From the NCBI RefSeq assembly GCF_029893355.1, contig NZ_JARZAI010000004.1, positions 186,001 through 250,000 on the forward strand: DNA of 64,000 nucleotides, given 5' to 3'. This DNA is from Kitasatospora sp. MAA4 (GTDB taxonomy: Bacteria; Actinomycetota; Actinomycetes; Streptomycetales; Streptomycetaceae). The position numbers and the translations under genes are program-made. Shown piece after piece: positions 53,422 through 62,436 of the stretch (positions are counted from its first letter, which is position 1; each line of letters opens with the position of its first letter). Below the pieces are notes generated by a model. The model saw nothing but the letters and a program-made list of their open reading frames with translations, was not told the DNA's origin and made no database searches.

Positions 53422-54599
53422 GGCTCGCCCTGGTCAGTCCCGGCTACCCGCCCACGCCCGGCGGGGTGGAGACCGTCGTCGCGCAGACCGCCCGGGCGCT
53501 GGTGCGGGCCGGCGTCGCGGTCGAGGTGCTCGCCCAGCAGCGCCGCCCGCTGCGGCCCGAACTCAGCTGGGACGAAGGCGTGCTGGTGCGCCGGTTCCGC
53601 TGCAACCGCGCGGAGAACTACCGCTTGGCGCCCGGCCTCTACCGCTATCTCACCCGCCACGCGGACGCCTTCGACGTGGTGCACGGGCACAGCTACCACG
53701 CGCTCACCGGGGTCGGCGCCGCGCTGGCCCTGCGGCTGCGCGGACGTACCGTCCCGTACGTGCTGACCCCGCACTACCACGGCACCGGCCACACCCCGGC
53801 CCGGGCGCTGCTGCACCGCGCGTTCGTCCCGGCCGGGCGGGCGGCGGCCGACGCGGCGCACGCGGTGCTCTGCGTCTCGCGGCCCGAGGCCCAGCTGTTC
53901 GCGGCCGACTTCCCGACCGCGGCCGGCAAGGTCACCGTGGTGCCCAACGCCGTGGACCGGACCGCGCTGCGGGCCGCCACCGCCTTCACCGACCAGCCGC
54001 CGACCGTGCTGAGCGTGGGCCGGCTGGAACGCTACAAGCGCGTCGACCGGCTGATCGAGGCCTTCGCGCGGCTCGACAGCGCGGGCGGCGGCACGGACAG
54101 CGGCACGGACGGCGGCACGGGCGACGCCGCGAGGGGCGGCACGAGCGGCGGCGCACAGCTGGTGGTGATCGGCACCGGCCCGGACCGCGAACGGCTGCAG
54201 GCGGTGGCCGAGCGCTGCGGCGCGGCGCGGCGCGTCCGGTTCCTGGGCCGGGTGGGCGACCACGAGCTGCGGCGCTGGCTGCGCACCGCCGCCGTGCTGG
54301 GCAGCCTCTCCGAGCACGAGGCGTACGGTCTGGCGCCCGCCGAGGCGCTGGCCGCCGGCGCCTGGGCGCTGCTCTCCGACATCCCCGCGCACGCCGACCT
54401 GCCCGCCCCGCAGGCCGTCCGCCTGGTGCCCGCGCACGCGAGCGCCGGCGCCGTCGCCCAGGCGCTGGCCCGCTGCCTGGACGCCGGCGGGCGCCCCGGG
54501 CCCGAGCAGATCCCGGACTGGGACTGGGTCGCGGCCCGGCTGATCGACGTCTACCGCGCCGCGCAGGCCGCGCCCTCGTCCTCGGGAGGTGCCCGATGA
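53418..54599 (+). CDS. Family 4 glycosyltransferase
   Basis: The 393-residue GT-B enzyme begins VRLALVSPGYPPTPGGVET, has HGHSYHAL, and a C-terminal donor domain with VLSVGRLERYKRVDRLIEAFA, RVRFLGRV and EHEAYGLAPAEALAAG (the EX7E motif). A Gly/Thr-rich insert (near 218-243) encoded by short repeats interrupts the donor domain. The GTG start overlaps the previous stop by four bases. Confidence 0.87.
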   Translation: MRLALVSPGYPPTPGGVETVVAQTARALVRAGVAVEVLAQQRRPLRPELSWDEGVLVRRFRCNRAENYRLAPGLYRYLTRHADAFDVVHGHSYHALTGVGAALALRLRGRTVPYVLTPHYHGTGHTPARALLHRAFVPAGRAAADAAHAVLCVSRPEAQLFAADFPTAAGKVTVVPNAVDRTALRAATAFTDQPPTVLSVGRLERYKRVDRLIEAFARLDSAGGGTDSGTDGGTGDAARGGTSGGAQLVVIGTGPDRERLQAVAERCGAARRVRFLGRVGDHELRRWLRTAAVLGSLSEHEAYGLAPAEALAAGAWALLSDIPAHADLPAPQAVRLVPAHASAGAVAQALARCLDAGGRPGPEQIPDWDWVAARLIDVYRAAQAAPSSSGGAR

Positions 54600-56557
54600 C
54601 CACCTTCGCCACCGGCCGCGGCCCGGTCACCTCCTGGGGCGTCCCCAGGCCGCCGGCCCAGGACGGCCGCGGCGCCCCGCGGTTCGGCTCGCCGGCCGCC
54701 TGGGCGGTGCTGTGGCTGACCGCGGCGGCGGGCGCGCTGCTGATCGCGTACGCCTTCTCGCTGGCCGCCACCGACGGCACGGACGTCGTGCACTACGCCG
54801 TCTTCTGGGCCGGCATGCTGGTCTTCTTCTGCCCGGCCGTCGTGGTCCTGACGGCCCGCCGGGTGGACGAGCGGGTCCGGCTCGGCTGGCTGCTCGGCTA
54901 CGGGCTCTTCAGCTACCTGCCCAAGCTGCTGCGCAACCCCGGCCAGCCGCTGTTCCACGACGAGATCGCGCACTGGCGCCAGACCACCGACCTGGCGGCG
55001 AGCGGTCAGCTGTTCCAACCCAACTACCTGATCGGAATCGTGGCCCGGTTCCCCGGGCTGCACATCGTCACCGCCTCGATCACCGACGCCACCGGGCTGA
55101 CGGTCTGGCAGAGCGCGCTGGTGGTCCTGGTGGCCGCGCACCTGCTGGCGCTGTTCGGCGCCTGCCTGCTCGGCGAGGCGCTCTTCGGCTCGCTGCGGGC
55201 GGGCGTGCTGGTCGCGCTGCTCTACAGCCTCAACTCCAGCTTCGTCTACTTCGACACCGAGTTCGCCTACGAGTCGCTGGCGATGCCGCTGTTCCTGTGG
55301 TGCCTGGCCTGCCTGGCCCGCGCGCACCGGGCGGACGGCGCCAACGAGCGGCGGCAGCGGGCCGGTTGGGCACTCGGCGCGGTGGCGGCCGGCGCGGGAG
55401 CGGCGGCCACCCACCACCTGACCACGGTGGTGCTGACCGCGCTGCTGGTCATCCTCGCCGTGGTGACGGTCGCGAGCGCCGTGCGCGGCGCGGTGCCCCG
55501 GGCCACGGCCACGCTCACCGCGTTGGTGGCGCTGGCGGTGGGCGGCTGCGGCGCGGCCTGGCTGATCCTGGTCGCGCCCGCCACCTTCGCCTACCTCTCA
55601 CCCTATCTGGGCGGCGGCGCAGGGCAGTTGCTGCACATGTTCAGCGGGACCGGCGGCACCCGCTCGCTCTTCCAGGCGAGCACCGAGCCGGTCTACGAGC
55701 GCTACGCGGCGTTCACCGTCCCGCTGATGTCGGCCGCGCTCGCTCTGGTCGCACTGCTGCGCCGGCGCCGGAGCCCGGCCGCCGAGCGGAGGGGCGAGCC
55801 GCTGGTGCGGGGCCTGGGACTGTTCGGGCTGCTGTACTTCCCCTCGCTGCCGTTCATCCTGGTGGAGTTCGGTGCCGAAGGCGCCCGGCGCAGTTGGGGG
55901 TTCAGCTACCTCGGGCTCGCCGTGCTGGTCACCCCCGTGCTGCTGGCCGGCCTGGACAGGATCGCCGCCCTGCGCGGGCGCAGCTGGGCGGCGGGCGGGC
56001 TGGTCGCCGTGCTGATCGCGAGCGACGCCCTGGTCGGCAACGTGGCAGCCGGTCTCGACGAGGAGTACCGGTTCCCCGGACCGTTCGTCTTCGGCTCGGA
56101 CACCCGCTCGGTCAGCGCCGAACTGGTCGCCACCTCGGCCTGGTTCAAGGACCACCTGGGCACCCGGCTGCACGTCGTCTCGGACCGCTACACCGGGCTG
56201 ATCCTGGTCCGCGACGCGGCTGCGGAGCCCGCCGCGCCGAGCGCCGGATTCGCCACCTACGACCTGTACTTCGACAGCGCGCCGCCCTCGGCGTTCCTGG
56301 TCCGCGAGTTGGACACCTCCGACTACCGCTACCTGGTCGTCGACAAGCGGATGGCCACCCAACTGCCGGAGGTCGGCGTCTTCTTCGAGCCCGACGAGCC
56401 GTTCGCCTTCGGCAGCACGAACCCGATCACGCCGGGCAACCTGACCCGCTACGACACGCTGCCGTGGACCACCAAGGTCTACGAGAGCGACTCCTACGCG
56501 ATCTACCGCTTCGACTTCAGCGCGATCCACAGCACCGTCCCCGGGGAGGCACCGTGA
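54596..56557 (+). CDS. Polytopic GT-C-like membrane protein, possible polymerase or glycosyltransferase
   Basis: The 653-residue protein has about eleven hydrophobic helices and a C-terminal extracytoplasmic domain of about 150 residues. The first large loop contains PLFHDEIAHWRQTTDL (Asp122-Glu123), the acidic pair expected in GT-C lipid-phosphate-sugar transferases. In this locus it is the best candidate for a Wzy-type polymerase or a transferase acting outside the membrane, but neither is shown. The ATG overlaps the previous stop as ATGA. Confidence 0.72.
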   Translation: MTTFATGRGPVTSWGVPRPPAQDGRGAPRFGSPAAWAVLWLTAAAGALLIAYAFSLAATDGTDVVHYAVFWAGMLVFFCPAVVVLTARRVDERVRLGWLLGYGLFSYLPKLLRNPGQPLFHDEIAHWRQTTDLAASGQLFQPNYLIGIVARFPGLHIVTASITDATGLTVWQSALVVLVAAHLLALFGACLLGEALFGSLRAGVLVALLYSLNSSFVYFDTEFAYESLAMPLFLWCLACLARAHRADGANERRQRAGWALGAVAAGAGAAATHHLTTVVLTALLVILAVVTVASAVRGAVPRATATLTALVALAVGGCGAAWLILVAPATFAYLSPYLGGGAGQLLHMFSGTGGTRSLFQASTEPVYERYAAFTVPLMSAALALVALLRRRRSPAAERRGEPLVRGLGLFGLLYFPSLPFILVEFGAEGARRSWGFSYLGLAVLVTPVLLAGLDRIAALRGRSWAAGGLVAVLIASDALVGNVAAGLDEEYRFPGPFVFGSDTRSVSAELVATSAWFKDHLGTRLHVVSDRYTGLILVRDAAAEPAAPSAGFATYDLYFDSAPPSAFLVRELDTSDYRYLVVDKRMATQLPEVGVFFEPDEPFAFGSTNPITPGNLTRYDTLPWTTKVYESDSYAIYRFDFSAIHSTVPGEAP

Positions 56558-57375
56558 CCGCCGCCATCGACCGGCGCTCCACGCGCACCGCCGCACTCGC
56601 GCCACCGGCTCTGCTGACCGCAGTGGCCGTGGCCGGGCACCTGGCCGCGCCGGCCGGACCGGCGCGGGCTGTCCTGGTGCTGCCCGCAGTGCTCTGGGTG
56701 CCCGGGCAGAGCCTGCTCAGCGGCCTCGGACTGGCCGGCGCCGCAGGGCGGTTCAGGCTCGCGCTGGCCGGCGTGCTGAGCGTCGTCGCGCTGATCGCCG
56801 CCGGGCTGCTGGCCTACGCGGTGAGCGGTCACGTGCCGCTGGCCGTGCTGCCGCTCTGGGTGTGCGCCGCGCTGCTGCCGCTCAACCTGGCCAGTCGTGA
56901 AGAGGCGGCGCCGCAGCTCCTTGAGCGCGCCCGCTTCGGGACGCTCTACTGCGCGGGCGTGCTCGCCGCCGGCGCGCTGCTGTGGGGGGTGGCGGCCCAG
57001 CTGCCGACCACGCCGCAGCAGCCCTACCTGTCGTTCTCGCTCGGCGCGCCCTACACCCGGGTGCAGGGCGTGCTGCCGGTGCAGGCCGGGCAGCGGCTCA
57101 CCGTGCCAGCTGCCGTCCAGGCCTCGCAGGCCGGGGAGTTGACCGGGCTGACGGTCGGCGTCCTGGTGGACGGCAGCGCGCCGGCCGGGCAACCGCCGGC
57201 CGCCGTCCAGGCCGGCGCGGACGCGGCCTCGGGCACGGCCCAGCTCCAGCTCACCGTGCCGTCGTCCGGCTGCCTGCACCGGGTGGAACTGGTGCTGCAA
57301 CGCGCCGGCACCCCGATCCGCTCGGTGGACCTGTACCTGCGCCCGGCGGGAGGCCCGGCCTGTGCCGGCGGCTGA
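56554..57375 (+). CDS. Membrane protein of unknown function in the glycan locus
   Basis: The 273-residue protein has four or five hydrophobic segments in its first 140 residues and a predicted extracytoplasmic beta-rich domain after them, with two Cys near its end (SSGCLHR, PACAGG). No catalytic motif is recognised. Its position between a GT-C-like protein and a flippase, and its GTGA overlap with the former, suggest a scaffold or co-factor of export. The function is unknown. Confidence 0.65.
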   Translation: MTAAIDRRSTRTAALAPPALLTAVAVAGHLAAPAGPARAVLVLPAVLWVPGQSLLSGLGLAGAAGRFRLALAGVLSVVALIAAGLLAYAVSGHVPLAVLPLWVCAALLPLNLASREEAAPQLLERARFGTLYCAGVLAAGALLWGVAAQLPTTPQQPYLSFSLGAPYTRVQGVLPVQAGQRLTVPAAVQASQAGELTGLTVGVLVDGSAPAGQPPAAVQAGADAASGTAQLQLTVPSSGCLHRVELVLQRAGTPIRSVDLYLRPAGGPACAGG

Positions 57376-58684
57376 CGCGCCTCCTACTGCCCCCGCCCCG
57401 GCCCGGGCGGGGGACGCGGTCCGCTCGCTGACCGTCAACAGCCTGGGCATCATGGCCACCACCGTGGTCAACGCGGGCCTCGGGTACGGCTACTGGACGT
57501 TGGCCGCGCGGATCATGCCGGCCTCGCAGGTCGGGCTCGGCTCGGCGGCCACCTCCGCGCTGGTGGTCGTCTCGCTGGTGGTGCACCTGGGTTCGGGCAC
57601 CGGCCTGATCGCCCGGCTGCCGCTGCGCACCACGCCCGCGCAGTGGCGGCTGACCGTCACCGCCACGCTGCTCGCCACCACGGCCGCAACGCTGCTGGTG
57701 GCGGCGGCCGTTGTCCTGCCGCTCGGCCATCTGGTGACGCCGCTGCGGGTGCTGACAGCCGATCCGGTCTTCGCTCTCTGGTTCGTGCTCGGCGCGGTCG
57801 GCTGGACCGGGTCGGGAGTGCTGGACTACGTCTTCATCGCCGAGCGGCGCACCTCGCTGATGCTGCTGCGCAACACCGCGACGGCCGTCGTCAAGCTCGT
57901 CGGCCTGGTCCTTGCGGCGCTGCTCCAGCCGAGCTCCGGCGCGGGCACCGTCGTGACCACCTGGGCGCTCAGCGGCCTGCTGGGCACCGTCGCCGGGCTG
58001 GCGCTGTGCCGGCGCTTCCTGGCCGGCGTGGGGCGGGTGCCGCTGCGCGCGGCCGGGCGTGAACTGGCGCTGCTGGCCCGGCCGTCGGTCGGGCACCACG
58101 CGGTGAGCGTGGCCGGCCTGGTGCCCACCTACCTGCTGCCGGTGGTGGTCACCGCGCGGCTCGGCGCGCGCGCCAACGCGACGTTCTTCATCACCTGGAT
58201 GATCGGCAGCGCGATCTTCATGATCAGCCCGGCGGTCTCCTCGGCCCTGTTCGCCGAGGGCAGCCATCAGCGCGCGGGCCTGCGCCGGATCTCGCTGCGC
58301 TCGCTGGCCGTGACGGTCGCCGCCGTCGCGGCGCCGGCCGCCGCGCTCTGCGCGGTCGGCGCAGCGGTGCTCTCGCTGTTCGGCGCGGGCTACCGGGCCG
58401 GCTACCCGCTGCTGGTCGCCCTGGTGCTCTCCGCCTTCCCCGACGCGGTCAGCAACGTGGCCGTGGCCACCCTGCGGGTGCGCGGTCTGCTGGCCCGGGC
58501 CGCCGCGCTGAACACCGCCATCGCGGTGGCCGCCGTCGCGGGTGCCTGGCTCACCACCCCGCGGCTGGGGATCCTGGGGGCCGGGCTGTCCTGGCTGGGT
58601 GCCCAACTGCTGGGCGCACTCGCCGTCCTGGTGCTTCGCAGACGTCTGCTGCCGCCTCCCGACCAGCCGACTCCCCCGTCCTGA
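57362..58684 (+). CDS. Wzx-type polysaccharide flippase (MOP superfamily)
   Basis: The 440-residue protein has about twelve hydrophobic helices with small charged loops, and starts with VNSLGIMATTVVNAGLGYGYWTLAAR, the typical first helix of Wzx/RfbX-like exporters. Such proteins move lipid-linked glycan units across the membrane. The GTG start lies inside the previous gene (14-base overlap). It defines the locus as one that exports a glycan. Confidence 0.82.
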   Translation: MPAADAPPTAPAPARAGDAVRSLTVNSLGIMATTVVNAGLGYGYWTLAARIMPASQVGLGSAATSALVVVSLVVHLGSGTGLIARLPLRTTPAQWRLTVTATLLATTAATLLVAAAVVLPLGHLVTPLRVLTADPVFALWFVLGAVGWTGSGVLDYVFIAERRTSLMLLRNTATAVVKLVGLVLAALLQPSSGAGTVVTTWALSGLLGTVAGLALCRRFLAGVGRVPLRAAGRELALLARPSVGHHAVSVAGLVPTYLLPVVVTARLGARANATFFITWMIGSAIFMISPAVSSALFAEGSHQRAGLRRISLRSLAVTVAAVAAPAAALCAVGAAVLSLFGAGYRAGYPLLVALVLSAFPDAVSNVAVATLRVRGLLARAAALNTAIAVAAVAGAWLTTPRLGILGAGLSWLGAQLLGALAVLVLRRRLLPPPDQPTPPS

Positions 58685-58697
58685 AAGGTTGTTGCCC

Positions 58698-59939
58698 GTG
58701 CGGATCGTCCAGCTGACCGACTTCTACCGCCCCACCATCGGGGGGCTGGAACGCCATGTCGACTCGCTGTCCCAGGAGTTCGTGCGGCTCGGGCACGAGA
58801 CCACCGTGCTGACCCTGCAGATCGGCGACCGGCCCGCCGTCGAGACGGTCGAGGGGGTGCGGATCGAACGGATCCAGGGCTGGAGCGGTCGGCTGCCGCA
58901 GCTCTACGCCGACCCCGAGCGCCCGTTCCACCCCACCGTCCCCGACCCCGGCGCGCTGACGGCGCTGCGTGCGGCGGTCCGCCGGCTTCGCCCCGACATC
59001 GTGCACAGCCACAGCTGGCTGCAGTACTCCTACTTCCCGCTGCACCGCATGCGCCGCCCCTCACCGGACGCCCCCGGACACGTGGTCACGCTGCACGACT
59101 ACGGTCTGGGCTGCGCCAAGAAGACCAACGAGCACGCCGGCGGCCCGTGCAGCGGCCCCGCCCCGGCCAAGTGCCTGCGCTGCGCCTCGGGCGAGTACGG
59201 CGCGCTGAAGGGCGCCGCGCTGGCCGGCGGGTTGCTCGCCTCCCGGCCGCTGCACCGCCGGGCCGACGCCTACCTGGCGATCAGCGGCAGCGTCGCGCAC
59301 GCGGCCCGCAAGGTGCTGCCGCCGGAGATGGACCTGCGCATCGTCCCCAGCATGGTCCCGCGCGGCATCGCCGACCTCGCCCGCACCGAGCCGCGCCCCG
59401 GCTTCCTGCCCGCCGAGGACGGCTACCTGCTGTTCGTCGGCGCGCTGGGCCCGCACAAGGGCGTGGACGTGCTGCTGGAGGCGCACCGGCGGATGCGCCA
59501 CCGGGTGCGACTGGTGCTGATCGGCACCCCTCGCCCCGACACGCCCGAGGTGCGGGACCCCTCGGTCACCGTCGTCCACGACGTGCCCTCGGCCCAGGTG
59601 ATGGCCGCCTGGCAGCGGGCCTCGGTGGCCGTGGTGCCCTCGGTCTGGCAGGAGCCGCTGGGCCAGGTCGCGGTGGAGGCGATGCTGGCCGGGCGCCCGG
59701 TGGTGGCCTCCGACGTGGGCGGGCTGCGGGACGTCGTCGAGGACGGCGTCACCGGCCTGCGGGTGCCGCCCGGCGACCCGGGCGCGCTGGCGCAGGCGCT
59801 CGACCGGCTGCTCGGCGACCCGGCGCTGCGCCGGCAGATGGGCCTGCTGGGCCGCGAGCGCGCGGCCCGGTACACCGTGGAGGTGGTGGCGCCGCAGGTC
59901 GTCGAGGTCTTCGACCGGGTCCTGAAGCGCCGGCGCTGA
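58698..59939 (+). CDS. Family 4 glycosyltransferase
   Basis: The 413-residue GT-B enzyme starts VRIVQLTDFYRPTIGGLERHV. It has a central Cys-containing loop (DYGLGCAKKTNEHAGGPCSG ... CLRCASG, four Cys) and a donor domain with FVGALGPHKGVDVLLEAH, PSVWQEPLGQVAVEAMLAG (EX7E) and SDVGGLRDVV. The Cys loop is a known variation in some GT4 enzymes and may bind metal. The GTG start has AAAGG upstream, 13 bases after the flippase stop. Confidence 0.87.
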   Translation: MRIVQLTDFYRPTIGGLERHVDSLSQEFVRLGHETTVLTLQIGDRPAVETVEGVRIERIQGWSGRLPQLYADPERPFHPTVPDPGALTALRAAVRRLRPDIVHSHSWLQYSYFPLHRMRRPSPDAPGHVVTLHDYGLGCAKKTNEHAGGPCSGPAPAKCLRCASGEYGALKGAALAGGLLASRPLHRRADAYLAISGSVAHAARKVLPPEMDLRIVPSMVPRGIADLARTEPRPGFLPAEDGYLLFVGALGPHKGVDVLLEAHRRMRHRVRLVLIGTPRPDTPEVRDPSVTVVHDVPSAQVMAAWQRASVAVVPSVWQEPLGQVAVEAMLAGRPVVASDVGGLRDVVEDGVTGLRVPPGDPGALAQALDRLLGDPALRRQMGLLGRERAARYTVEVVAPQVVEVFDRVLKRRR

Positions 59940-59944
59940 TCCCG

Positions 59945-61480
59945 GTGACCCGTGGACGGCGGTGGACGGCCGCACTGGCGGCGCTGCTGGCGGTGGCGGC
60001 CGCGCTGACGCTGCACGGCGGCGGCGGCCGGTCGACCCGGGCTGCTGCCTGCGATCCCTGGTCGGTGACGGTCCATCAGACCTCCATCCAGGGAAGGCTG
60101 ATGAAGTTGCACCTGCTCAACTACTATCCGTCGGCGGCGCCGTGGACCGCCCTGTGGACCGACTGGGACCCGGACCGGATCGGCGCGGACTTCGCGGCCA
60201 TTGCCGGCCTGGGCGCCAACGCCGTACGCATCGTCCTGCAGCCCGAGGTGTTCGGCTACCCGACGCCCTCCGCCGACCGGCTCGCGCAGCTGCGCCGCAG
60301 TGTCGAACTCGCCGCGCAGCACGGGCTGTCGGTGCAGCTGACGCTCTTCGACTGGTGGGACGGCTACCCGGACACCGCCGGCAGCGACCGGTGGGCCCGG
60401 GCCGTCCTGGCGCCCTATCGCGACGATCCGCGGATCGCCTTCGTGGAGCTCAAGAACGAGGTCGACCCGGCGGACCGGCCCACCGCGGCCTGGCTGCGGC
60501 ACGAACTGCCGGTGGTGCGGCAGGCCGCCGGCGGCACCCCCGTGACGGTGTCGGTGACCGGCCCCGATCCGGTGGCCCGGCTGCGGACCCTGCGCACGGT
60601 GCTGGCCGGCGACCCGCCCGACTTCTACGACCTGCACTACTACGGCGCCGCGGGTGCCGCGCGCGCCACCTTCGAGGCGGCCGAGGCCGCCGTCGCACCG
60701 GCCGCGCTCTTCGTCGGCGAGACCGGCGCCGCCACCGGCCCGCCGCTCTCCGAGGCCGCCCAGGACCTCTACCTGCGCAGCGTGGAGTGGGCGGCCACCT
60801 CGGCGGGCCTACCGGACGCGGCGCCGTGGATCTTCCAGGACCTCATCGCCGCCGACGTCCCCGCCGGCGCCGAGCGGGGTGCGTCCGCGCTCTCGTTCGG
60901 GCTGCTGCGCACCGACGGGACGGCGAAACCCGCGGCCGCCGCCGTCCGCGCGCTCTTCCAGGGGCGCAGCGTCGACCCCGCCTTCAACGGGGACTTCGGC
61001 CAGGGCTTGGGCCGCTCCCCCGCCGACTGGTCGCCGAACGCCGTCGGCGGGGCCGAAGCCGACTGGGACCAGGGCTCCGCCGTACTCGCCAGGACCGCCG
61101 ACAGCAGCACCTTCACCGTCACCCCCGTGCTCCAGCCGACCGCCGCGGGCGAACCGGTGCGGATGACCGCCTGGGCCCGCGGCGAGCGCTCCACCGGCCA
61201 GAACCGGATCGCGATCACCTGGTACGACCGCCTCGGCCGCTACCTCGGCGAGGACGACTCGCCCGTGCTGCCCGCCGGCACCACGCCCTGGCGCCTGCTC
61301 ACCGTCGACTCCGCCGCCCCGCGCTGCGCGGCCTTCGCGGCGCTGGCCCTGAAGTCCCAGCACGACACGGGCCAGGCCCGCTTCGACGACGTGACGTTCA
61401 GGCTTCAGGAACTGACCGGGTGGGCCAGGCCCGCCACCTCGACGTACGCCTCGCCCTCGGGCCAGGGCCGGTCGGTGTAG
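59945..61480 (+). CDS. Exported glycoside hydrolase (clan GH-A, GH5/GH39-like)
   Basis: The 511-residue protein has an N-terminal signal (positive start, hydrophobic to about 23), then a TIM-barrel glycosidase domain (about 36-320). The acid/base Glu172 is in VELKNEVDP and the nucleophile Glu259 in FVGETGA. A C-terminal beta-sandwich, carbohydrate-binding-like domain (about 345-485) follows. It may trim or release the polymer made by this locus. It starts five bases after the last GT4 gene. The last 22 codons overlap the convergent ABC gene for 76 bases and continue past the natural end of the domain. Confidence 0.82.
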   Translation: MTRGRRWTAALAALLAVAAALTLHGGGGRSTRAAACDPWSVTVHQTSIQGRLMKLHLLNYYPSAAPWTALWTDWDPDRIGADFAAIAGLGANAVRIVLQPEVFGYPTPSADRLAQLRRSVELAAQHGLSVQLTLFDWWDGYPDTAGSDRWARAVLAPYRDDPRIAFVELKNEVDPADRPTAAWLRHELPVVRQAAGGTPVTVSVTGPDPVARLRTLRTVLAGDPPDFYDLHYYGAAGAARATFEAAEAAVAPAALFVGETGAATGPPLSEAAQDLYLRSVEWAATSAGLPDAAPWIFQDLIAADVPAGAERGASALSFGLLRTDGTAKPAAAAVRALFQGRSVDPAFNGDFGQGLGRSPADWSPNAVGGAEADWDQGSAVLARTADSSTFTVTPVLQPTAAGEPVRMTAWARGERSTGQNRIAITWYDRLGRYLGEDDSPVLPAGTTPWRLLTVDSAAPRCAAFAALALKSQHDTGQARFDDVTFRLQELTGWARPATSTYASPSGQGRSV

Positions 61481-62436
61481 GCGACCAGCGGGGACGGCAG
61501 CCGCTCGGTGTCCTGAGCCAGCAGCTCCACCCGGTGGTCGCTGCCTCGGAAGTGGCAGCGCTGGACCAGGGCGCGCACCCTCCCCGGCCCCGGGACCGAG
61601 CTGAGCCGCAGCTGGCGCGGCCTCAGCAGCACCGGGCCCGGCCGCGCCGCGCCGGCGTCGCCGGTCAGCGCCAGGCTGCCGAAGGCGGTGTCGGCGCGCC
61701 GGCCCGCGAGTTCGGCCGGCACGATGTTGGCCTCGCCGAGGAAGCGGGCGACCGCCGCGTCGGCCGGCTCGCCGTAGAGCACCTGCGGCGCCGCCTGCTG
61801 GACGATCCGGCCGCCGCGCATGACGGCGATGGTGTCCGCGAAGGAGAGCGCCTCGTCCTGGTCGTGCGTGACCAGCACTGCGGTGGCCCCGGCCGCGCGC
61901 AGGGTCTGCGCGACCTCGGCCCGCAGCTCGGTCCGCAGCGCCGCGTCGAGGGCGGCGAACGGCTCGTCCAGCAGCAGGAGTTCGGGGCGCGGCGCGAGCG
62001 CGCGGGCGAGCGCGACGCGTTGCTGCTGGCCGCCGGAGAGCTGGTGGGGGTGGCGCTCGCCGAGGCCGGGCAGGCCGATCAGGTCGAGGAGTTCGGCCAC
62101 CCGGTCGCGCCGCTGCGCGCGGGGCAGGCCGAAGCCGATGTTGGCCGCGACGCTCAGGTGCGGGAAGAGCGCGCCGTCCTGCGGGACGTAGCCGATCCGG
62201 CGCCGTTCGGCGGGCAGCCGGCGCCGGCCGTCGTCGAGCACGGTCCCGCCGAGCGCGACCTCGCCGCGCTGGGCCGGGTGGAAGCCGGCGATGACCCGCA
62301 GCAGGGTGCTCTTGCCGCAGCCCGAGGGGCCCAGCACGCAGGCGAGCGCGCCGTCGGGGACGGCGAGGTCGACGCCGTCGAGGATCGGCGTGCGGCCGTG
62401 GGCGGCGTACAGGTCGGTGATCGCGAGGCCGGTCAT
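61405..62436 (-). CDS. ABC transporter ATP-binding protein (Fe3+/thiamine-type importer)
   Basis: The 343-residue ATPase has Walker A GPSGCGKST (36-44), the signature LSGGQQQRV, Walker B LLLLDEP, the H-loop VLVTHDQDEAL and a C-terminal TOBE-like domain (from about 240). It is closest in pattern to FbpC/PotA-type importers. It pairs with the fused permease upstream (four-base overlap). No substrate-binding protein gene is in the window, though it may lie past 64000. The iron assignment is by family resemblance. Confidence 0.88.
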   Translation of the reverse strand: MTGLAITDLYAAHGRTPILDGVDLAVPDGALACVLGPSGCGKSTLLRVIAGFHPAQRGEVALGGTVLDDGRRRLPAERRRIGYVPQDGALFPHLSVAANIGFGLPRAQRRDRVAELLDLIGLPGLGERHPHQLSGGQQQRVALARALAPRPELLLLDEPFAALDAALRTELRAEVAQTLRAAGATAVLVTHDQDEALSFADTIAVMRGGRIVQQAAPQVLYGEPADAAVARFLGEANIVPAELAGRRADTAFGSLALTGDAGAARPGPVLLRPRQLRLSSVPGPGRVRALVQRCHFRGSDHRVELLAQDTERLPSPLVAYTDRPWPEGEAYVEVAGLAHPVSS

